In this document: positions 7,033 to 12,999 of the stretch, one piece after another
Numbering within the stretch: the first letter of the stretch is position 1
Layout of the letters: the number at the start of each line of letters is the position of its first letter
Assembly (NCBI GenBank): GCA_964487685.1
Contig: CAZASA010000055.1
Coordinates: 1 to 15,017 of the forward strand
Source: JABDGZ01 sp964487685
GTDB taxonomy: Bacteria; Omnitrophota; Gorgyraeia; Zapsychrales; Fredricksoniimonadaceae
Length of the DNA stretch: 15,017 nt
Direction: 5' to 3'
Program-made: the position numbers and the translations under genes
Notes under the pieces: generated by a model
Database searches by the model: none
What the model saw: only the letters and a program-made list of their open reading frames with translations
What the model was told of the DNA's origin: nothing

Positions 7033-9000
7033 TTAAACAACAGCCTCTAGACCGCTTTGAATGATGCCCTGGTCATCCAGGGTCTTGAGCGATATTTTAT
7101 AATTTTGCAATTGCGTGATCTTAGCTTTCATATCGTAAACAGAAGTTACCATTAAATACCCTTGCTCATTTAATTTCAATACAAAATCCTCATATTTGTC
7201 CCTCGGTTTCTCCCCATATTGGCCATGGGGCGAAAAAACAATGGTACGTTTGCCGGAACTCAAAGCCTCGGAAACCATGGAAATGCTCTCCCCTGACACA
7301 ATGACCAGGTCTGATAAGCCCAAGATCCCGCCCACCGCTTCCGGGACATTGCGCTGATTGGCAATAATGCATAATGAGCAGCGTTCAAAACCTTTAAGTT
7401 CCTTGAGGATGATCTGCTCAATGGCCGCTGGTGTCCGACGGGAGGTCGTTATCAGGATGTCCGCGTTATAATGCAAAGCTGCTTGTTTTAGCTGATCGAC
7501 CATCTCACGGATCTGGGCCTCATTGAATTTGACCCCTTTGGTATCGCCGCCAAGCAGGACACCGAATTTAGCGCGTACATTCCCTTTTAAATGTGAAAAA
7601 TGCCGTGTCAGCCCTTCAGCTTGGGTCCTTAAATAATGCGCATTGATCAAATTAGGAGAAACCCGGGTTTTGATCAAATGGCCCCAGCGGGTGATCTTGG
7701 GATTATCATGTTGGGGCATCACCACCACTGTAAATCTCTCCTGGGACAATAACCCCGGTGATAAAATAGATATGGATTTGGCCATATGGGCGTGGCTTAA
7801 AATAAAATTTATCCCCGCTGCCTGCGAGCCGCAGGAGATCACATAATCCGCTTTATAGGTCATCAGCTCTTTGTAAGACGACAGTGTTAAAAACCACTTT
7901 AAGTTATCCTCTCTTTTTAGCACATTAAAATACTGCGACAAAAATGCGTAAAAAGAGAACAATTTGGGCATCAAAGGACTGCGCCATTGCAGGGTTACAG
8001 TGTTTTCAGTGACTGACTTGCCCTTTTTCTTTAAAACCACTTCCAAGTTCCGATTCAATGCCTGTGACTGGCGCAAATGCCCCATACGGCCATCGTCGAT
8101 GATCAAGACCCTTGATTGGTCTGAATATTTAAACACTTTGTAAAACCACATATATTCGGCAGGTTTTTCTTTTAGCATCCCTTCAAAATGTTCCGCCGCT
8201 TTGATGACATTAAGCCTGATATCTTCTTCCAATTCTCCGGTCACTGACATGGCTAAAGGCGGATACACCGTCAACACATGCTTGCCATTGCCGCCGCGTT
8301 CGATCCAGACCGGGCAAACAGCGCATCCATATTTTAAAGCCAGGCGCATGGCCCCGGTTGACAAAGAAGCAGTCTTCCCTAAAAACGGCACCACCTTGCC
8401 TGTCCTACCTCCCTGGTCCAGGACCAGGGAAACAATTTCATTGCGCTGCATGGCCCTGACTATTTCCTTGGTCGCAACCCCGGTGGTGATCACATGGGCG
8501 CCGGCGATGGTACGGTATTCATTGAGCATTTTGTCTAATTGAGGGAATTTGGGCTGTTCATTGGCCACGATATGATAAGCGCCCTTGGTAACGCCTCCGA
8601 TAATACTGGCTAATTCCCAGCTGCCGGAATGAATGGCCAAAAAGATCACTCCCTTACCATTGGCCAGGGCAAGGTCGATATTTTCCTTTCCCTGCAGGGT
8701 GACAAAATTATCAAACCCCATGCGTTTGATCTTGGGCAGGCATAAAAGCTCAACCACGCTTTGAATGAAATTAATGAAGATCTTCTTAGATAGAAGACGG
8801 ATTGCTGCGGGCGAATGATCTTTGCCAAATACGGTTTTTAAATTGGCATAAACCACCTTACGCTTTTTAGATAAAACATAATAGCCAAGACGCCCCAGCA
8901 GCCGCCCTATCCAAAGGCTCAACTTCATCGGCAAAAGCATGAAAACAAATGCGGCCGTCTTAACGCATGCAAATAGTAAGGACTTTTTGTAAGAGTTCAT
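7033..9000 (-). CDS. Fusion of LpxL-type lipid A acyltransferase with ELM1/DUF1022 domain
   Basis: A 655-residue two-domain protein. Residues 1 to about 293 are a lipid A acyltransferase of the LpxL/HtrB family. It has a hydrophobic N-terminal segment (about 8-35), the catalytic H-x4-E motif HSGSWE (H124, E129), DQGGRTGKVVPFLG (195-208) and the usual ending EYMWFYKVFKY. Residues about 296-655 match the ELM1 family (DUF1022, Mito_fiss_Elm1): DDGRMGHLRQSQ, LLGGDTKG, TTSRRTP (518-524), GESISMVSEAL (570-580). The acyltransferase would add a secondary acyl chain to Kdo-lipid A. Bacterial ELM1 proteins have no function known to me, though the fold looks GT-B-like. ATG 9000 has AAAGG 5 nt upstream and lies 41 nt inside lpxK. 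No frameshift or internal start marks the junction. Confidence 0.88.
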   Translation of the reverse strand: MNSYKKSLLFACVKTAAFVFMLLPMKLSLWIGRLLGRLGYYVLSKKRKVVYANLKTVFGKDHSPAAIRLLSKKIFINFIQSVVELLCLPKIKRMGFDNFVTLQGKENIDLALANGKGVIFLAIHSGSWELASIIGGVTKGAYHIVANEQPKFPQLDKMLNEYRTIAGAHVITTGVATKEIVRAMQRNEIVSLVLDQGGRTGKVVPFLGKTASLSTGAMRLALKYGCAVCPVWIERGGNGKHVLTVYPPLAMSVTGELEEDIRLNVIKAAEHFEGMLKEKPAEYMWFYKVFKYSDQSRVLIIDDGRMGHLRQSQALNRNLEVVLKKKGKSVTENTVTLQWRSPLMPKLFSFYAFLSQYFNVLKREDNLKWFLTLSSYKELMTYKADYVISCGSQAAGINFILSHAHMAKSISILSPGLLSQERFTVVVMPQHDNPKITRWGHLIKTRVSPNLINAHYLRTQAEGLTRHFSHLKGNVRAKFGVLLGGDTKGVKFNEAQIREMVDQLKQAALHYNADILITTSRRTPAAIEQIILKELKGFERCSLCIIANQRNVPEAVGGILGLSDLVIVSGESISMVSEALSSGKRTIVFSPHGQYGEKPRDKYEDFVLKLNEQGYLMVTSVYDMKAKITQLQNYKISLKTLDDQGIIQSGLEAVV

Positions 9001-10003
9001 CTGAACCTTTGGTGATCTCCAATTGAATAGGTATATAAACCAGGCTGATTTCAGGTAACAAGGACTTAAAAGCCCGTAATTTAACAGCGTCTTTATGTGT
9101 TGTCACCAGCACCTGCACCCCTTGAGTTCGGCAGAATTCCGCTAACTGCCGGATATCTTCCTTTTGATAAAGATGATGGTCCATGTACGTAAAAAATTTC
9201 AGGACCTTGGCGCCGGAATTCTTTAAACTTAGTTCGAAAGAAAAAGGGTCCCCGATGGCACAAAACCCGACCACTGATTTACCAACCAAAAAATCCTCAG
9301 GGATGGGAGTTGTCTCAAATACATCAATGGCCCCGGCTGTTTTATATTGGCTTTCCACGATCAAAGCCTTGGGATTGATCCCTTTTAATTTAGATATCAA
9401 TCCAGGCACATTCTTGGAACTTTCGGTTTTAGTCAGGATAAAAACATCTGCCCGTTTTAAAGCTGATAAAGGCTCACGCAAAATCCCCGCCGGCAAAAGA
9501 AACCCGTTGCCAAACGGATTTAAAGCATCAATAGCCACAATGTCCAGGTCCCTGTACAGCGGCCAATGTTGGAAAGCATCGTCACAGATATATAGGTCTA
9601 CCGGCATAGTATCTTCAGCCTGGCGGATATTGGCACAACGATCGCCCCCCGCGATAACCGGGATATGCGGAATTTGCTCATTTAACATGTCAACCTCATC
9701 GCTGACTTTTGAATCCTGGGGCATATAACCGCGGATCAAAATAATGGATTTTAACCCTTTGTTCTGCAAATTACGCGCCAACCAGATCACCAAGGGGGTC
9801 TTTCCTGAACCACCCACCGTGATATTGCCGATGCTGATAACAGGCTTGGGCGCCTTATACCTTCCCTTGATACGATAATAATTGCGATGGCAAATCACAC
9901 CCAGCCCGTAAACCAGCGACCAGGGTAATAATAGATAGATGATCAGTTGGGCCGTGAAACTGCTGCGCTTGCCTTTCATGACGGAAAGAAGATATTGGCT
10001 CAT
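8960..10003 (-). CDS. lpxK: Tetraacyldisaccharide 4'-kinase LpxK
   Basis: A 347-residue inner-membrane kinase that phosphorylates the 4' position of the tetraacyldisaccharide to form lipid IVA. An N-terminal hydrophobic stretch (about 18-38) anchors it. The P-loop GNITVGGSGKTP spans 59-70. Other family motifs follow: RGY (91-93), DDAFQH (141-146, usually DDGFQH), LLPAGILREP (169-178), DHHLY (275-279) and TTHKDAVKL (301-309, usually TTEKDAVKL). Length fits the family (about 320-350). The start ATG 10003 overlaps the waaA stop as ATGA, and its 3' end overlaps the next gene by 41 nt. Placement between waaA and an LpxL-type gene agrees with the lipid A pathway. The Gly-to-Ala and Glu-to-His changes in two motifs are mild deviations. 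Confidence 0.95.
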   Translation of the reverse strand: MSQYLLSVMKGKRSSFTAQLIIYLLLPWSLVYGLGVICHRNYYRIKGRYKAPKPVISIGNITVGGSGKTPLVIWLARNLQNKGLKSIILIRGYMPQDSKVSDEVDMLNEQIPHIPVIAGGDRCANIRQAEDTMPVDLYICDDAFQHWPLYRDLDIVAIDALNPFGNGFLLPAGILREPLSALKRADVFILTKTESSKNVPGLISKLKGINPKALIVESQYKTAGAIDVFETTPIPEDFLVGKSVVGFCAIGDPFSFELSLKNSGAKVLKFFTYMDHHLYQKEDIRQLAEFCRTQGVQVLVTTHKDAVKLRAFKSLLPEISLVYIPIQLEITKGSDELLQKVLTICMR

Positions 10004-11214
10004 AGGATCAACCTCGCCAGTTTTTCTAAACTGCGACTGGCAGCCCCTTGATTGGCGGCAATGACATCATGGGCAGCGTTGCCCAGGATTTCGCGTCTTG
10101 AGGGATCAGCGCACAAGCTTAAAACCTCATGCTCAAATTCCTCCGTGTCCTTGACCTGCACAATAGCCTTGGCATCTTTAAAACAAGCAACAATGTCCCT
10201 GAAATTTGTGACCATGGGGCCGATGACAATTGCCTTGCCGTAGACGGCAGGTTCAATGATATTATGCCCGCCGCCGACACATAAACTTTTCCCGACAAAG
10301 ACCAGAGAAGCCAACGCATACAATGAACGCAGTTGGCCGATAGTATCCACCACGATCACCGATTTAAGGCCGCGTTTAGAAACCAAATCCTTGATCTGGG
10401 ACGCTCTCTCAACATGACGGGGAGCGATCACAAGCCTCCAGTTTGGGTCTTTGTTAATGAGCTTACTATAGACGTCCAGCAGGATTTCCTCTTCACCGGG
10501 ATGGGTCGATCCTGCCACCCACCAAAGCTCATCCTGGCCTATGTCAAAACCTCTCAACGCAACGTCTGGGGCTTGGGCCGCATCATCAAATTTGATATTA
10601 CCTGTCACCGACACGCGTGATGCTTGGGCGCCTAACTCCATGATCCGATCGGCGTCCTTTTGGCTTTGCATGCACCAAAGCTCGACCTGGTTTAATATCC
10701 CTTTTAATATCGGACGAATGGCTTTGTAACGGCCACAAGAAGTATCTGAAATCCGGCCATTGATAACAACGATGGGAATGTGCCGACGGTATAATTGTCC
10801 ATACAGATTAGGCCAAATCTCTGTTTCTGCGGCGATATATATTTTAGGACTGATCAGAGATACAAAACGTCTGGCAACAAAACTAAAATCAATCGGAGAA
10901 GGAATGACTATTGCCTTGTTCTTTAAGCGTTCGCGGGCCAGCGTATAGCCGGTTTTAGTCGTGACCGTGGCTATTATTTGATACGCGGGATATTTTTCTT
11001 TTAGACGGTCAATAAAGCCATCAATGACCATCACTTCCCCCACGCTTACCGCATGGACCCAAATATTGGCCTTGGCCTTGATTTGTTGGGTAACTGGCCC
11101 TGTAAACAGGCCAAATCGCATGGAATACCCCGCAAACCCACGCTTGGTTATAAGCAAGTAAGGCAGATAAAGTAAGGCATAAATAAAAATAACCAGGTCA
11201 AATATCAAAAACAT
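10000..11214 (-). CDS. waaA: 3-deoxy-D-manno-octulosonic acid (Kdo) transferase WaaA/KdtA
   Basis: A 404-residue GT-B enzyme (GT30) that transfers Kdo from CMP-Kdo to lipid IVA at the inner membrane. An N-terminal membrane segment (residues 1-22) is followed by RFG (33-35), WVHAVSVGE (52-60, with the catalytic Glu60), ETEIWPN (130-136), INGRIS (151-156), GNIKFD (205-210), GSTHPGEE (235-242), APRH (264-267) and GGHNIIEPA (315-323). All key motifs are present. It is the first gene of the eight-gene operon. An in-frame TAG lies directly before ATG 11214, and there is no Shine-Dalgarno. A TATAAT sits 6 nt upstream, so a leaderless mRNA is possible. Whether it adds one or two Kdo residues cannot be read from the sequence. 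Confidence 0.95.
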   Translation of the reverse strand: MFLIFDLVIFIYALLYLPYLLITKRGFAGYSMRFGLFTGPVTQQIKAKANIWVHAVSVGEVMVIDGFIDRLKEKYPAYQIIATVTTKTGYTLARERLKNKAIVIPSPIDFSFVARRFVSLISPKIYIAAETEIWPNLYGQLYRRHIPIVVINGRISDTSCGRYKAIRPILKGILNQVELWCMQSQKDADRIMELGAQASRVSVTGNIKFDDAAQAPDVALRGFDIGQDELWWVAGSTHPGEEEILLDVYSKLINKDPNWRLVIAPRHVERASQIKDLVSKRGLKSVIVVDTIGQLRSLYALASLVFVGKSLCVGGGHNIIEPAVYGKAIVIGPMVTNFRDIVACFKDAKAIVQVKDTEEFEHEVLSLCADPSRREILGNAAHDVIAANQGAASRSLEKLARLIL

Positions 11215-11220
11215 CTAAAT

Positions 11221-11226
11221 ATTATA
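11221..11226 (-). promoter_or_regulatory. -10 element of the LPS operon promoter (candidate leaderless start)
   Basis: A perfect TATAAT on the minus strand ends exactly 6 nt before the waaA ATG, which would place the transcription start on or next to the A of the start codon. The best -35 at 17-nt spacing is a weak ATGTAA. The region is very AT-rich, so a chance match is possible, but it is the only visible promoter for the ten-kilobase operon. Confidence 0.45.
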
Positions 11227-11264
11227 ACCTTACTCTATTTAATTTACATTTAAAAATTTATTTC

Positions 11265-11287
11265 CCCCTCTTTATCATAAAGAGGGG
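11265..11287 (-). terminator. Perfect 10-bp hairpin downstream of xerC, probable terminator
   Basis: CCCCTCTTTA and TAAAGAGGGG form a perfect 10-bp stem around a 3-nt loop, starting 13 nt after the xerC stop. On the minus strand it is followed by GGAAATAAATTTTTAAA, so the T run begins about 8 nt after the stem rather than directly, which makes it a non-ideal intrinsic terminator. It separates xerC from the waaA promoter. On the other strand it is followed by TTAGGGGAGTTTTT, but no plus-strand gene ends there. It could also be a copy of a dispersed palindromic repeat. Confidence 0.5.
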
Positions 11288-11299
11288 TTAGGGGAGTTT

Positions 11300-12160
11300 T
11301 TATGCGCGAGGATGGGCCTGATCGTAGACTTTTTTAAGCTTGTCCGTTGTCAGATGAGTATAGATCTGGGTGGTAGAAAGATTGACATGGCCTAATAGTT
11401 CCTGCACTGAGCGCAGGTCTGCCCCATGGTTAAGAAGATGGGTGGCAAAAGAATGGCGGAACATATGCGGGGTGACGTGCTGGGCCATGGCTTGCTCGAG
11501 TATATACTTGTTAATGATATTGCGCACACTGCGGTCAGACAAACGCGTACCGCCTTTATTGACAAAAATAAACTTATTATCCACTTTGCGGCTGTCCAGG
11601 TATTCTTTTAAAACATTCAAGGCCTGATTGCCAATAGGGATGATGCGCTCCTTCTTGCCCTTGCCCATGACCTTGATGATGTTCCCAATAAAATCCACAT
11701 CATCCTGATTTAAGCCCACTAATTCGCTGACACGTATGCCTGTTGAATAAAGAACCTCAAATATTGCTTTATCACGCAAGGAATTAAATTTACCGCTCTT
11801 TGGAGCTTCGATCAATTGGACACTTTCTTCCTCACTCATAAAATGCGGCAAGGGCTTGTCTAATTTCGGGGTTACCAAAAGCTTGGCAGGATTCGATTGA
11901 ATGACCTTTTCACGCTGTAAAAATTTAAAGAATGAACGCAAACTCGAAAGTTTGCGCGACAACGAGCGGGGTTTTAAATTCCGTCCTTTAAGCTGGGCTA
12001 AAAACCGGCGCAGGTCCGGATAAGCCACTTCTTTGACAGAAATATTCCCAAGGAATTTTGAGAATTCATCCAAATCAACCCTGTAATTAAGGATGGTGTG
12101 GCTGGAATAATTCTTTTCAACTTCAAGGTAGGTAAAAAACTTATCCAAGTATTGCTTCAT
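11300..12160 (-). CDS. xerC: Tyrosine recombinase XerC
   Basis: A 286-residue site-specific recombinase that acts at dif to resolve chromosome dimers, normally with XerD. The N-terminal SAM-like DNA-binding domain covers about residues 1-85 (YSSHTILNYRVDL, then LKPRSLSRKLSSLRSFF). The catalytic domain follows with the full set of active residues: R143 (TGIRVSEL), K167 (GKGKKER), H232 and R235 (HMFRHSFATH), H258 (LLGHVNL) and the nucleophile Y267 (TQIYTH). The ending YDQAHPRA is typical of XerC rather than XerD. The start is fixed at ATG 12160, because no start codon lies in frame between it and an upstream in-frame stop. No Shine-Dalgarno is present. Nothing mobile surrounds it, so a housekeeping role is likely. 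Confidence 0.92.
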   Translation of the reverse strand: MKQYLDKFFTYLEVEKNYSSHTILNYRVDLDEFSKFLGNISVKEVAYPDLRRFLAQLKGRNLKPRSLSRKLSSLRSFFKFLQREKVIQSNPAKLLVTPKLDKPLPHFMSEEESVQLIEAPKSGKFNSLRDKAIFEVLYSTGIRVSELVGLNQDDVDFIGNIIKVMGKGKKERIIPIGNQALNVLKEYLDSRKVDNKFIFVNKGGTRLSDRSVRNIINKYILEQAMAQHVTPHMFRHSFATHLLNHGADLRSVQELLGHVNLSTTQIYTHLTTDKLKKVYDQAHPRA

Positions 12161-12166
12161 GATGGG

Positions 12167-12175
12167 ATTATACCA
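12167..12175 (-). promoter_or_regulatory. Extended -10 promoter of xerC (candidate leaderless start)
   Basis: The minus strand reads TGGTATAAT, a perfect -10 hexamer (12167-12172) with the TGn extension, exactly 6 nt (CCCATC) before the xerC ATG. No convincing -35 is present, as expected for an extended -10 promoter. The implied transcription start coincides with the start codon, and no ribosome-binding site lies between them. Confidence 0.5.
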
Positions 12176-12221
12176 TACCCCATTAGTTGCATTTATAGCT
12201 TATATCGTAGAGACAAAATCA

Positions 12222-12635
12222 CTAACGAATGAGCTTTTTTAGATATTCCGATGGGGATAATGCATTAGTTGACGAATATTTAAAATGAGACAGGTTACGA
12301 GTGATAATATAATCTGCTTTTGCTAATTGAGCGCAAACAATCTGGATATTATCTTCAAAGTCTGGGCCTTTTTCATTTAAAGCCAATTTAAGTGTTTTCT
12401 CATCAACCGGAGACACTCGAAGAATTGCGAGCAAGTCTTTAATCACGTTATTTGCCTTACGGTTGTCTAAATACTTATTTATCAGATAGTGAATAGTTGT
12501 ATAAGAAGTAGCACTTAACAATCCTTGGCACTTGCCTTCATCTATTAAATTCATAACTGCAGCGCTAGAACCGTCTACTTCACGGTCAAGAACTACATCC
12601 AAGACAATATTGATATCGATTAAAAGTTTATCCAT
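12222..12635 (-). CDS. PIN-domain ribonuclease toxin (PIN_3, VapC-like)
   Basis: A 137-residue PIN-domain protein, the probable toxin of a type II pair that cleaves RNA. LLIDINIVLDVVLDR carries the first metal-binding Asp (D7). GPDFEDNIQIVCAQ gives D92 and D95, and ADYIITRNLSHFK plus ALSPSEYL are the PIN_3 C-terminal signature. The position I would expect as Asp in the TRNxxDF motif is His117, and the middle Glu of classical VapC is absent (around H49). PIN_3 proteins often differ at the latter, so activity is not excluded. The ATG at 12635 overlaps the antitoxin gene by 8 nt, the usual coupled arrangement. The 61-nt gap to xerC holds only the xerC promoter. Confidence 0.85.
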   Translation of the reverse strand: MDKLLIDINIVLDVVLDREVDGSSAAVMNLIDEGKCQGLLSATSYTTIHYLINKYLDNRKANNVIKDLLAILRVSPVDEKTLKLALNEKGPDFEDNIQIVCAQLAKADYIITRNLSHFKYSSTNALSPSEYLKKLIR

Positions 12636-12888
12636 GCCCCAAATGCTTTCTTTCCAAATAATGATAATAATCCTCTTTGCCAGACGTTCTTGCCTTTAAC
12701 ACGCCTTTTAAACGTTTAATTCTAGGAGTCAGCTTTTGAGGTTTATGCGATCGCTTTAAATCCTGGACAAATTCTATAAACATTGCGGATAATGATTTTC
12801 GATGGCGTTTTGCTTCAGCTTTACCAAAAGCAATGGCATCACGATCAAGCCACAAGGTTAATTTGTTCTTAGATGCCAGGGTTGACAT
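12628..12888 (-). CDS. Ribbon-helix-helix antitoxin, DUF6364-like
   Basis: An 86-residue partner of the downstream PIN toxin. Residues 8-45 (NKLTLWLDRDAIAFGKAEAK, then SLSAMFIEFVQDL) fit a beta strand plus two helices of a ribbon-helix-helix DNA-binding fold. The C-terminal half (LTPRIKRLKGVLKAR, then DYYHYLERKHLG) matches the toxin-binding tail of DUF6364-type antitoxins, which typically read G-x-x-K and D-Y-x-x-Y-L. It likely dimerises, binds its own promoter and neutralises the toxin. The start at ATG 12888 is secured by an excellent AAGGAGGAC (12891-12899). Upstream lie a near-consensus promoter and repeated operator-like sequences. Confidence 0.82.
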   Translation of the reverse strand: MSTLASKNKLTLWLDRDAIAFGKAEAKRHRKSLSAMFIEFVQDLKRSHKPQKLTPRIKRLKGVLKARTSGKEDYYHYLERKHLGHG

Positions 12889-12909
12889 ACGTCCTCCTTA
12901 TTTTGGTGA

Positions 12910-12954
12910 TATACGTACTGTAAATATACTATTATACGTGGAACTTGTCAAGTT
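12910..12954. promoter_or_regulatory. Candidate operator of the toxin-antitoxin module
   Basis: The palindrome AACTTG-T-CAAGTT (12942-12954, 6-bp arms) sits over the -35 element. The heptamer TATACGT occurs twice in direct orientation, at 12910-12916 and 12933-12939 (23 nt apart), with a third partial copy TATAC at 12925-12929. These bracket the -10 element. Ribbon-helix-helix antitoxins commonly bind short repeated half-sites in their own promoter, so autoregulation is inferred. Binding itself cannot be seen. Confidence 0.42.
12923..12951 (-). promoter_or_regulatory. Sigma70-type promoter of the toxin-antitoxin operon
   Basis: On the minus strand, a perfect TTGACA (12946-12951) and TATATT (12923-12928, 5/6 match to the -10 consensus) are separated by exactly 17 nt. 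Transcription would begin near 12916 and give a leader of about 28 nt that contains the AAGGAGG ribosome-binding site. It is the strongest promoter visible in the window. Confidence 0.75.
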
Positions 12955-12999
12955 TGGGCTTTAACTTTCAGTGAACAGCCGCCTGCCTGATTAGTCCGG

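Noticed and set aside
9183..9728. Plus-strand open frame of 181 codons
   Set aside because: Antisense to lpxK, which has all its motifs; the plus frame translation shows no domain.
11215..12221. Integron or prophage attachment region next to the tyrosine recombinase
   Set aside because: The recombinase has the XerC length and HPRA ending, and no attachment repeats, phage genes or tRNA are nearby.
12931..12936. Perfect TATAAT in the toxin-antitoxin promoter region
   Set aside because: It is only 9 nt from TTGACA and cannot pair with it as a -10; TATATT at 17 nt is the better choice.
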